Of a stretch of 64,000 nt of DNA, positions 9,708-20,488 are shown in pieces (the stretch's first letter is position 1; each line of letters opens with the position of its first letter). The stretch is from Flectonema sp. DT1601 (Eukaryota; Euglenozoa; Diplonemea; Diplonemida; Diplonemidae). Where the stretch lies: contig OZ025824.1 in the NCBI GenBank assembly GCA_964019425.1, positions 186,001 to 250,000 of the forward strand, written 5' to 3'. The notes beneath the pieces are model-generated. The model ran no database searches, was not told where the DNA came from, and was given only the letters and a program-made list of their open reading frames with translations. The translations under genes were made by a program, and so were the position numbers.

Positions 9708-12700
9708 TTTGTAACTACTGAGAAAAGAAACAAGTTAAATACACACGACACCACAGGACACATAATAGGTAGTTTTTGTATCTTTTTTTTTATTTTGGAT
9801 CAGCCTGTTATAAGAAAGGAGAAGTGTAAAGGAGAGTTAACATAAAGACATCAGTCAGTCAATACTAACACTCCACAAGTCTGTCCTGCATGCCAATAGA
9901 GCGACAAGCCAAACAGATACGAATAATAACTAATGCCAAGGGGTAATGAGAAGAGAATAACGCAAACTAACGTTTTCTATTCTCATCATTGCCAGTTCAA
10001 GCTGGCATGGATACACTTTTTTTGTACAGATAAAAAGTGTTACGATATTCTAATAACACTGAATCTGATTGGGAAATCACTCCTTCCTGTGATGAGTTAT
10101 AATAAATAACTAATCACACAGAGAGGTTATAGAAGAAAACAATGCTTATTAACAACAACAAGTTTTTTTTTAAATTTTTTTTTTGTAAATCTTTTGAAAG
10201 TCGAAAAGAAGAGTATTGCACAGCCCTAAGTAATCAACTACTACGAGCTCACGCAAAGTAATAAGAAAACGGTTCCTAAATAGGTGGCAGATGGGGAACT
10301 GCTTGTGTTAGAAACAAACACAACCGCAAGAGAAGAGATGGTTGGTAATCCGACAACCAGCTGGTCGCTACTAAGAATCGATACACAAAACCTTTGTGCA
10401 ATCATCTCACGCAGAAGGTAGGGAGCATTACAGTATGAGAAAAAAGTGAATAATTTCCAGCAGGTAATCCGTTTGATAAAAACTACATTACAGTCACAGT
10501 AACTTTAAAAAGATAAACATGAAGACCGTAAGACAAAGTAGACATTGCAAGTACTGCGTACTACATATTGTAATCCAACAATATAAAATACACAAGAATT
10601 TCATGTACCGACTGTTTCCTTTGGTTCGCAATAAATTTGCAACAGCATCTAAGGAGGACAGCTGGGGGAGCTTCGAGTACAATGAAGTGAGTGGTAACAA
10701 GAAAAAAAAAAAAAAAAAAAGTAGGGTAACATTTTATTCATACGATACGATAACCTTGTGCCTCACTCTGACTAGCGTACTGAGTGAAAACATCTCTAAT
10801 GAGGTGCGTACCATGAAGAACCATTTCAGAAAAATATGAAAAAAAAAAAAAAATGGAAATTCATCATCAACAACATTAACTTTTCCGAATATCCTGACGG
10901 AAGAAATAGAAGTTTTCTACAATTCGATTCAAAACAAGGAAACGGTGTGTCCTATCAGAGCCTATCTTTATTAATCATTTTAACAGAAGCACATCTCAAA
11001 GAGAGATGTTGCAAACAGGAGGATGATGAAAGAATTTGATTCAGACTTCGTTTTCTTTTCGAAACAATCAGTCGGTACTTTATAACAACAACACGAAAAA
11101 GAAAACTGGAAATCATAAAAAGGAGAAAGAACGAGAGAGACATTCCTCATCAGCAAGGAAGTGTGCGCAAGAATACAAACAGAACAACGACGGGGGGGGG
11201 TGACAAAAAATAAAAAAGAAATATTCACAAGCAACGTGTATCCAACATCACACATATAAATTGATAATAATAATATGAGGAAATCTGTCTTCAGGGGAAG
11301 TCATTTAGTGCTTTTAGCAGTTTGCAATAAAAGTCAGTAGTCAGGCAGCCCCCTTCCCATCAAAGCTATTGATACTTTTATTTATTTATTTACGAAGCCA
11401 AGGAGCCGAAAGTCAGGTAAAGCTCACAGGGTAACAGTTATATCGCTACCAGTAACCGTGAGACTCTCACAGACGATAGTTTAGTTTAGTTACGATAAGA
11501 GACGTAGTCTCTGACTGGTGTTTTTACTTCAACGAAAAAAAGTTTTCAAATATAAGGAAAGACAAGTACCAATGCAAGAAGGGTCACTTTATTCATTTTT
11601 TTTTTTTTTTTTGATCGCCTCCGAGATCGAAAAAGAAATTGAGATCCATTCACATAAGGAGTTAACCAAACAATTGATGTGGAATCACATGCACGAATAC
11701 AAAGTGGAATTAGACAAAAGGATACAACGATACTTCTTTTGATGTCTTACACTGACAGGAAAACTAAAAAGAACTGGAAGGAGAAAAAAAAAAAAAAAAG
11801 ATTTACCATAACGCGCCCAACGCAAGTGACGTGTCAACGTTTGAAATAACATAAAGAAAACGAGTGAGCGGATATTAACAGCAAGTAGAATTTATATATT
11901 TCATCACATGGTAGTTTATTTATCTTCCTTAAATCAAAAGGCTGAAGGCAAACTGTTTTTGCTGTTCGTTTGAATTGTTCTGTTTTGTTTTCATCCGTTC
12001 ACTCTTTCCCTTTTTTCTTTTTTGATTTGTTTGTACATACTGACGGACCTCACAGGAAAGAATATTGATTGCTTTACTATGTATGGCATCCTCTCTTAGT
12101 ATTGTCAGTTGGTATCACAAGAGAGTACAACTTATAATTATTTAGGAATTCATTTATCTAATTCCAACACAATTCCTGTGCTGGAGGAACAACACGTAAC
12201 CCCGAAGGAAGGGCACGTGAAAGCTTCACAAGCTCAACTGTGTGTGTGTTGAGAGTCTCACAGAAAAAACTCTCAAAAGGTGGATTTGATCAGCCATTTT
12301 GAAACGACTTAGTCGGAGAAGAAACTAATTAGATTGAAATCCGTTATTTTCATATGGCTCAATGTCAGTATAAATTTTTTTATGTTCTTATTGAATCGGG
12401 TTATCACCGAAAAGGAAACCATTCGAAGATATGACAAAATAACAACAACCAGATTATCAGGAGAAGTTTATCGAGCAGAAAATAAAACGGGTTGATGCAA
12501 ATCATCATCTGGCATTGCAACACCTCAAAAACAACAATATCATAAGTAATACCAATAGTTATCACAGAGTAACTGCGAGGTGGTGAGAAGAAAGAAGGAA
12601 ACTATAATAATAATGTTGTAAGCCGCACCATCAATATAATATGGTTGAGCTGTACAACAAACATCAGGTAAAAAAAAAAATCGAATTCGTGGGTTTGGCG

Positions 12701-15700
12701 TCCCCTCCCTTGGACGGGGGTAATTTGGATCGGGGAGGAAGCTTTCATCTGATAGTCAGCTTGTTAGAAGCTGCTTGTTTGTTTTTGACAGATACCAACT
12801 TCAATAAACACGTAAAGTTCACTACAAATATTCTCTGAGAGACATGACCGTCTGGATAAGTTCAAAACTTAATTCCTTCTAACGAATCCTTTTTATGATT
12901 CTTGTTTGCGGAAATGTTATCAAGAAGAACAGAAACAACCGACAGAGGTAACTCTAAGGGTGTACTGTACCGTAATAATAATAATAAAGTTTATTATTAC
13001 TTTTAAAATATGAGTTGTTTTACTTTCTAACTGATGTGAAGTTAAAAACTTAATCTGAGAATGCAGGTAAGGATCCTCTCTCTAATTAAATACGTGCCTT
13101 TTTTAAAAATTTCTACCATTCGGCTTTTTTTTCGTAACTAAAATGAGAATAATCTTCGAAAAAGCTACTTTGAAGAAAATAAAAATATGATTTCCCAAAC
13201 GAGGTTCAGTTCTTCACTTCGGTAACATTTCAAAAACGTTCTTCTTATACAGAACAACGTAAAGTAATAATTGTAAAAACATCTGTCTTGCAATACACAA
13301 CACAGATAAAAGAGTCCAGCCCTGCTGGGTTAAAGCAACAACGTATCTGGCAAAAGGTACTTTACAACATACTTATGGGAAAAAAGGAATTTATCACTGT
13401 TTATATTTATTTGTAATTTCATCTACGGAAGTCAGGAAGGTAGGCTCACTACGTCAAGTAGTCAACACTAAATATTTTGAGTTGTCAGAAGTTTCGTTGA
13501 TTTTTGGAAAACATACGAAACTAGCGAGAAACTAATAAAACTACTGATGATTGTTATTAATAAAGGAAGTCTTTAACAAGAATAGAAAGCTTTCTGAAGA
13601 ATGAAATTAGAGACACCTACTTCCCAAAATTCTATTTTTCTCCCCGAGGGAAAAGTGAATTTTAGAAAAAAAAAAGAACCAAATCCGTAAACACCAAATA
13701 ATAATCATAATAAGAAAAAATAATCCAAAACTCAAAAATACAACAACAAGGATAAAAAAAAAAGATTTCCACAGGTGCGGAAGCGTCACCTCAGGACATG
13801 AACGATGAGTAACAAAACAACTGTACGCCAGCTGTTAACCAAAACACTACTTATAAATACTCTCTGCGGGAGCAGTAGCGTCCGTTTTAAGAAGGGAAAA
13901 AAAAAAAGAAAATTCTTGAAAGGGGTAGAACGCATACGGTATTCAACATCTCAATCATTTCTGGGGTGGTTAGCTCAGATAATCATCAGATTAGTCAAAA
14001 AAAAAAATCAAATCAAAAATTCGTAGGACAACAAACAAATGAAATTAAAAATCTTTCTTCGGACCATTCCTGCGGTGTCCTACTCATCGCGTTTGCCTTT
14101 CTCATCATATTCTGGTTTTGTTAATTATTTTAATCCAACATTGTATCTATATTATGAATGCTAATTAGGGAACAAAAAAAAAAAAAAAAAAAAAAAAAAC
14201 TCATTATAGATTAAACTCACAACAGTCTCAACACACTTCTCACTAATAAGACTGTTCCAGTAGTAGTTGTTCGCAGTAATCTATGCACGTCAGATGACTT
14301 ATTAAAATCGCATGAATAATAAAAACAATAACTGCGGAAGAATAGAAAAAAAACAAAAAAACACAACCTCATCACTTTATGAGAGAATACATAGCAAGCA
14401 TGCTTGCTGTATTCCTCATTAAAAAAAAAAACAATAAAATAATCAAAAAAAAAAAATTTTTTTTTTTTTAAAAAACAACTATTGGTCCGGTATATTCATT
14501 CGGACTATTCTTCTTATTTAATTATTTGAAAAATTCTTTTCAGAAAACTGTTAAAATATGAAGTTTTCTAAAAACAGTGCACTAAAATCGATTGATACAA
14601 AAAAAAAAAAAAAAAGAAATATTCAGCTGTTTCATCCAACAACTGTGGAATACGAGTTTCGGTCACTTAGAACTACTTGTCTCCTTTAGGCCTTCGGCAG
14701 TAAGTTCGGGAACCTCATTTTAGTTTTTTTGAATCAGAGAATCGGAATCCACATTCCTCTTTTGTTTGCTCGCATCCAAGAACAGTAGGAACCAACTAGC
14801 TGAATGACGTTGTTGCCTTTCGTAGAACTTTTGTTGCAGTTCTTGTAAGTAACTGAAATTCACGTTGGTACTCTCCTCTAATTAAACCTTCTCCGTGATT
14901 GAGAATCGTTTATGCAGTGAGGAGATTTTATGACAAAATGGTGTCTTTCTCGTTGCTTACAAGTCTACAGTCAAACGCAGTTAGAATATGAATAAAACAG
15001 TGCACTAAATCATAAATAAAAAGAAACCCAACAAGTTGAAAAGATCAGGTGGGGGTGGGTAGAGAGTAATAAATAAAATATCATCTCCCTTTAAAAAAAC
15101 CTTTCATTTCTTGTGAAATTATCACCATGTGTCTAATGTCGACATACTACGAAAAGAAAATAAATATATAAAAAATAAATAAAAAACCCAGAATACGACC
15201 CCGCTGTTCACCCTAATTGTCCCAAAGGAGACTACCAAAGGCTGTAAAAACCTGTACCATAAGAAATGAGCAACAAGAATTACCAATCTGTAAGGAACAG
15301 TATCGAAAGGAAGCCCGAATGAGACGGTCAGTTTTTATGTCATAACTAAGACGAAATATAAGGGTTGAGATCGGACAGCAGGAAAAAAAAAAAAAAGCTA
15401 AAAAAATTACTATTTCAAGCTTCCTACATTTGACAGAAGGAAAAAAAAAAAAAATAACATAAATAAAGCCGCTCAAACTATTCTATTTATGCTTTGCCAA
15501 AGGTACGTTAACAGATCCAAACAAATTACTTCAGAGAAGTGGTGAGGACCAGCCAACACAGACAAACTAAAATAACAAAAATAAATAATTGTGGAAAGTA
15601 CTGTTTTAAATGAAAAGTATTATCTCAAAGAGACAAACGTATTGCCACAAGTCGTACAAGTTAGAATTGTGTACCCGCGATGAATGGGATGGAAAGATTT

Positions 15701-16298
15701 GAACAAAAAAAAAAAAAATTGAATACGAAAACCTTAAGCTAAGATTTCGCCGCAAGAAAATGTCATCATCAGAAGAAAATAAAAAAAAAAAGAAAACAAC
15801 ACACACCAGTTCTTAGGAAACAACGCGATAAAAAAGAAAAATAGAAAAGAACATCTCAAGATAAATCAGCAGGGAGTACCCGCGACAAGACAGATAGGAG
15901 GCAACTTGATTTTGTAAAAAAATATAGGAAGCTAAGTCTCACGTGAATATTCTTATAGAATATCCCACTCCTGAAGATGGTACCCATCATAACATAGCAA
16001 TTGTTAAGAACAGCTAGCTCGCATTTTTGAGGTTTTTTTTTTTTTTAAAAATAAGAAAATATGAGAAGAGGAGCGAGAGGATTGCTGTTGTCTGACTGGT
16101 TTGGAGGCAAATTAATGCGGAAAGATTAACAGCCGCGTGGAAAAAAAAAGAAAAAGAAAAATTGCTTCAGCACCTCAACTCTGGGATGGTATCAATAACC
16201 ACCCCAGAGCTTGTCTTATTATCAGAATATCAGAAATGAGGGTTTCTGATGTTTGCTATTTGTGTGTACATATCATCTTATTGATTGATAACTGTACC
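9708..16298. other. 6.6-kb AT-rich stretch without a supportable gene
   Basis: Only short, low-complexity frames occur on either strand, none with a recognisable domain, a convincing splice arrangement or a pyrimidine-AG start context. Long A/T runs are frequent (for example about 14168-14200 and 14436-14475), and one G run lies at 11192-11200. An imperfect hairpin lies at 9944-10008. It may hold 3' UTRs, non-coding RNA, or a diverged gene with very short exons that I could not see. It is by far the largest gap among otherwise closely packed genes. Confidence 0.4.
9944..10008. repeat. Imperfect inverted repeat plus small perfect hairpin
   Basis: TAATGAGAAGAGAATAACG at 9944-9962 pairs imperfectly with CGTTTTCTATTCTCATCA at about 9970-9987. 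Directly after it, TGCCAG TTCAAG CTGGCA forms a perfect 6-bp stem with a 6-nt loop. The function is unknown; a structured RNA or a MITE remnant are both possible. Confidence 0.35.
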
Positions 16299-19200
16299 TC
16301 AAGAAGATACTTCCTCAGGTATAGCTGCTTGAACTGCGCGATACATATTAAAGTATTCCCCAGGAGGGATGTGTGCTATTTTATCTAATACCGTATCATC
16401 AGAATTCGTACCAACGTGAGTAATGAGTTCTGACATGTTCCTACAGTTCCACATCTGTTCAAATATAGCACTCGTTATGGAAGTCATCCCCCAGTAAGTA
16501 TCAGAACTATATCCCCAATCATCTACTAGTGAATGGTTTAATTCATAAATTATTGCTAACTTTGTATTATCAATAGTCCATTTCATAAGGGGTCTTATGA
16601 TGTCACAAACACCTGAAGTAGAAGCGAATGCTGGACAACCTGGTAAGTCAGCACACAATATCGATGTTCCCAAATCAGCTGCAGCAGAGCAAAGAAGCTG
16701 AGCGATATTAACATGAGCAGATGTGAGTGTTGCTGTTCGTTTTCGGGCACCAGCATTCCCAGTTGCGAAAGTGCCAGCAGACATTCCGATTCGTAATTTC
16801 CCCATCGCTGATCCTTTTGAACAAATATGAGCTGAACACCTACTAGCAGATTGAATGAAATCACTACATAACTTACCTCCAGTATTCCATCCCATTAATA
16901 AACAGTTTCCTAAATGAGTATGAACTGTTCCATTGTATCGATCAGCTGACACGTCTATCAAATCAACAAAAGACGTGCAGACGTAGTTGAGTTGACCAGT
17001 AGACATCGTCTCGCAGTTATGTTTCAATTCAATAAATAAAACACAGCCAGTTACAGATTTGAAGAAGGCTGCGAGTTTTGCGTTGGTTTCTGGAGCTGCT
17101 GTGGATTTAATATTTACAACTGCGTCCTCTTCATCATTTCTCCTCGTTAGAAGACTTAGTCTACTTGCGATTATAAAAGGAGCCATACAATGAAGTTGAT
17201 GAGTTCCTTTAATACCTTTCAGTTCGAATCCCCCGAGTGGAGCACTAGCAGCAGACAAGCCGTCAGTTCCGCTGAAGACGGCTAAGAAGACTTCTTCACT
17301 GACAGTGAGCAACCCTCCAATTGACTTCGCTTCGACACGAGCAGCTTTATTAACAGTTGGACCGTAGTAGTCTTTTCTTCCTGTTAGTGGATCTTCTTCT
17401 GAAGTAACGGGACCACAGTGAATACCAATTCTGACACGAAGACCTCCCCAAATCTTAACTCCTCTATCAGAAACTGTTTCACACATACCAACTGACTGAA
17501 GCTGTGCAGGCCATTCTGCGTGAAGTAACCTCTCTTGTACAAGTAGTCCAAATCGAACAGCCATCTTTGGACATTGAAAGGCAACCATGAATGCATCACC
17601 GATAGTCTTTACTTCATAACCTTCACATTCTTTAATAACTTCTCTCATTGTTTTATGATGAGTTCTGAGAGCTACAGCCATCGTGTCAGGTACAGCATCC
17701 CACAAAGCAGTACTACTCTGAACATCAGTGAAGACTATTGCTACGTTAGAATCATTTTTGGGAGCTCCGATGAAGCGATCGATTTCTTCGCTGTCTTTCT
17801 GGTATAAGATAGTATCTGGTAGGTATCTTCTGTATTCTCTAATGTTTGATATAATCTTACCAAAGCATTCTTGTAACTTATCAGGGCTGTCTAATTCAGT
17901 AATCCACATCATATCTTCTAATCGCATGTCAGCAATCGCTTCAGCAATCTCAACAGCCAGTTTGTTGTTGTCGATGAGGTTTTTAATCTTTCCTCGAGAT
18001 GCTCCAAGTCTCCATCTGAAGTAAACAACGATAGCAATCACAAATAATAAAAACGCACCTGATGACAGAGAGATTGTCAACACTAGGAAGTCACTCTCAT
18101 TCTCATCTGGGAACAGAACAACTCCATTGCAAGAAATTAAACGCAAATTTCTTTTTGTAGCTTCGGGTGCACCACTTAAGCCTCCGAATGAAGAACAGAA
18201 AGTAATATAATTTATTATTCCTTCGACGACGTGTTCAGTACAAGGGTCTCTGGTTGAACCTGTGCGTTTCCTGTAAGCCGCAGGATCGATATGAATTTGT
18301 GTCGGTACTCTGTGAATCATTAAGTAAGTAAATGGGTACACAGGCTCGTGATGATTTAAAACAACTCCTCCATTCTTTTGAACATCGAAATCAGAATTTC
18401 TAAACTGAAATGGAGCCCTGTCACTACCATCAAGAATTGTGTGGATAATACCCGCGTCAGGTTTACTATCAAAATCAACACACGTTAAGAATGATTGCTC
18501 TGTGTATAATGCATTCAAATCGGCTGTGGATACTGACTCGTATCTGATAGCTCCAACATGAATATTAAATACTTTAGCAATAATGTTTATGATTCCTCCG
18601 TAGTCGTGGGATATTATAAATCGAATTGGTCCCGATGAGGGAAGTTCAGTAAAAGCATTCTTGTTGGTAGCAATTAACGGATGATCCCACTCAGTGATTG
18701 TTCCATCTAGTATGCCACGCATACCTTCCCATGGTATTCTTGCTGGTATTTGCAAATTATGTCTATCTCTGACTAAGAACACCAGCTCTCTGACCCCAAA
18801 GATGTGTTCAGACCATTGTGTAGATACATCTCTCTCTGTATTAAGCAAATCGAGTAGAGGTACTAAGGTTAAGTCGATGGCAGGGTTTTCTGTTGTATTC
18901 TGAACTCTTATATCGACGTCTTTTGAATCAGCTTGCCTTCCATGGGTCAGTATAAAATTCTGATAATAAGCAGACTTTGCTAAAGGTCCTCCCACAGACA
19001 CAACGTTATTTAACTTAACATTACAAACGGGTAATAGGAGTTGTTTGGAATTAATTAAGTTTTGTTTAATTAGATTTATTACGGAGGACGTCATCGACAC
19101 CATCCAATGGTTTTGAAATAATTCTGAAGACCAACCACCCGTATAAACTTCAAGTAGAAAGTTAAATAATGAAAGAGTGCCATCACAGTTCTCAGATGTT

Positions 19201-20009
19201 ATTAGTTCTGCTTTCTTATACAAAACATATGCCAACCCTTCTATAGGATATCCCTGTGCTGGGATATGATAAGGTATGTTGTAGTCTGTGAGTAGACCCG
19301 TTAATGCCGCTCTTCCGCTTTCAATTGTCGGAAGTTTTATATGTCCTCCAACACGAATACCTGCGAATGGTATGTTGTATTCTATTGCAGTCTTCACACC
19401 AACGTATCCAATACTGTGAGGAGTGTTTCTTACGAAGTTTATAACATCTGAGGTTTTCGATGCCATGAAGAAATCACTCTTCTCACAGACATCATCAACG
19501 GCTTCACAGAATAGTGGGTTTCTCTCTTTTACGTATCCGAATTTACGTAAACCATCAGTTAGAATGTATGATGTACCGCTCAATCCACTTCGTACAGCTA
19601 CTTGAATCTTTTCACGAGGAAAGTTAAAATCTGAATTCAAATCCGATAATTCATTCCAATGTTGAATCTCTCCAGTGAATATCTTACCAATACTAACATC
19701 TTCTAAAATGAGTCTTCCTTTATGAGGAGTGTTATATATTATAGCTACTTCAACAGCAACAACAGGTAAGCTTGTTATCCCGTATGTATTTTCTTCTTCT
19801 GTAGTCAACGGATAATCAGACATCGCGTATTGGACTTCTCCCGCAAATAGTTTTTCTTTTCCTCTACCAGAACCGCTGCATTCATAATCACCTTCAATGT
19901 CTCTTTCATATATATCACGCATGGCGTCACATATCAATGTTGAGCCGGCTCCTTTCAAGTTGAATGCTGCTGTCGTCGTTACTAAAATAGCGGAAACCAG
20001 CCATTTCAT
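16299..20009 (-). CDS. Receptor-type class III adenylate cyclase with two PstS-like phosphate-binding ectodomains and a second, degenerate cyclase domain
   Basis: The 1236-residue product begins with a signal peptide (MKWLVSAILVTTTAAF). Residues about 17-310 look like the bacterial phosphate-binding protein PstS (LKGAGSTL, ECSGSGRGKEKLFAGEV, IGKIFTGEIQHWNEL, RSGLSGTSYILTDGL). Residues about 325-620 look like a second, diverged copy (GILDGTITEWD). One transmembrane helix lies at about 640-665. The first cyclase domain (about 752-915) has both metal aspartates (IVFTDVQSS, KTIGDAFM), the adenine-selecting Lys (VKTIGD) and Asp (KDYYGPTVN), and the transition-state Asn and Arg (VNKAARVE), so it should make cAMP. 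A second domain (about 985-1140) reads FIEL, LGNCLL and VNIAQL at equivalent sites and is probably inactive or regulatory. The layout resembles trypanosomatid receptor cyclases, with a different ectodomain. Ligand binding is inferred. A TAG acceptor lies about 10 nt before the ATG. Confidence 0.88.
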   Translation of the reverse strand: MKWLVSAILVTTTAAFNLKGAGSTLICDAMRDIYERDIEGDYECSGSGRGKEKLFAGEVQYAMSDYPLTTEEENTYGITSLPVVAVEVAIIYNTPHKGRLILEDVSIGKIFTGEIQHWNELSDLNSDFNFPREKIQVAVRSGLSGTSYILTDGLRKFGYVKERNPLFCEAVDDVCEKSDFFMASKTSDVINFVRNTPHSIGYVGVKTAIEYNIPFAGIRVGGHIKLPTIESGRAALTGLLTDYNIPYHIPAQGYPIEGLAYVLYKKAELITSENCDGTLSLFNFLLEVYTGGWSSELFQNHWMVSMTSSVINLIKQNLINSKQLLLPVCNVKLNNVVSVGGPLAKSAYYQNFILTHGRQADSKDVDIRVQNTTENPAIDLTLVPLLDLLNTERDVSTQWSEHIFGVRELVFLVRDRHNLQIPARIPWEGMRGILDGTITEWDHPLIATNKNAFTELPSSGPIRFIISHDYGGIINIIAKVFNIHVGAIRYESVSTADLNALYTEQSFLTCVDFDSKPDAGIIHTILDGSDRAPFQFRNSDFDVQKNGGVVLNHHEPVYPFTYLMIHRVPTQIHIDPAAYRKRTGSTRDPCTEHVVEGIINYITFCSSFGGLSGAPEATKRNLRLISCNGVVLFPDENESDFLVLTISLSSGAFLLFVIAIVVYFRWRLGASRGKIKNLIDNNKLAVEIAEAIADMRLEDMMWITELDSPDKLQECFGKIISNIREYRRYLPDTILYQKDSEEIDRFIGAPKNDSNVAIVFTDVQSSTALWDAVPDTMAVALRTHHKTMREVIKECEGYEVKTIGDAFMVAFQCPKMAVRFGLLVQERLLHAEWPAQLQSVGMCETVSDRGVKIWGGLRVRIGIHCGPVTSEEDPLTGRKDYYGPTVNKAARVEAKSIGGLLTVSEEVFLAVFSGTDGLSAASAPLGGFELKGIKGTHQLHCMAPFIIASRLSLLTRRNDEEDAVVNIKSTAAPETNAKLAAFFKSVTGCVLFIELKHNCETMSTGQLNYVCTSFVDLIDVSADRYNGTVHTHLGNCLLMGWNTGGKLCSDFIQSASRCSAHICSKGSAMGKLRIGMSAGTFATGNAGARKRTATLTSAHVNIAQLLCSAAADLGTSILCADLPGCPAFASTSGVCDIIRPLMKWTIDNTKLAIIYELNHSLVDDWGYSSDTYWGMTSITSAIFEQMWNCRNMSELITHVGTNSDDTVLDKIAHIPPGEYFNMYRAVQAAIPEEVSS

Positions 20010-20488
20010 GGTGTCGTAATCTATTTAAAATATAAATATAATTGAGCCTTTGATAATCCCTGAGGAGGGGTTAAAAGAATCATCTGCATAAGGCTATAAT
20101 TAAGCCTTTGATCTTGTTCAGTAATTCCTGAGGGGTGAAGTATAATGGGGGTTAAAGAATCTACTTGCATAGGGCTTGGTTATGTTAGTCAGAAATCAGA
20201 AAACCCTTTACGAACACATACAAAACATTTTTGACCGATTTAACCCAAAAATAAGAAGTTGGTTTGGTTTAGTTTCAGCATAGAGAGAAAAACACGGAGG
20301 GCAAAACGGAAATTGTGAACTGCGTTCTATCGGATTAGAATTCTTTTACTTTAACATAACAGTATTTACAGCTAACAGAGCCGCAAAGGGAATTTTGGAG
20401 CAGCGGATTGGAGAAAGTTGGGAATCCGCCACTACAACAAAAAGAATAAGACCGTTGAAAACATTACTCTTGAGAATAAAAAGTAAAA
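20010..20488. other. Intergenic spacer with a diverged direct duplication
   Basis: Contains the duplication at 20040-20178 described separately; otherwise AT-rich with nothing recognised. Confidence 0.4.
20040..20178. repeat. Diverged tandem direct repeat upstream of the cyclase gene
   Basis: The first copy (about 20040-20095) and second copy (about 20096-20178) share, in order, AAT(T)GAGCCTTTGAT-like, CCTGAGGRGG, GGGTTAAA, GAATC and TGCATARGGCT segments. The second copy is longer by insertions. It lies immediately upstream of the cyclase start on the minus strand, so it could be regulatory or simply neutral. Confidence 0.45.

Noticed and set aside
10519-10839. Plus-strand 106-codon frame and other small frames between 9.7 and 16.3 kb
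   Set aside because: Low-complexity Lys/Phe/Ser sequence over A and T runs, no domain, no start context, opposite to all neighbouring genes.
16299-20009. Orthologue of trypanosome procyclic/ESAG4 receptor cyclases
   Set aside because: The cyclase core and layout are alike, but the ectodomain is PstS-like, and a second degenerate cyclase domain is present.
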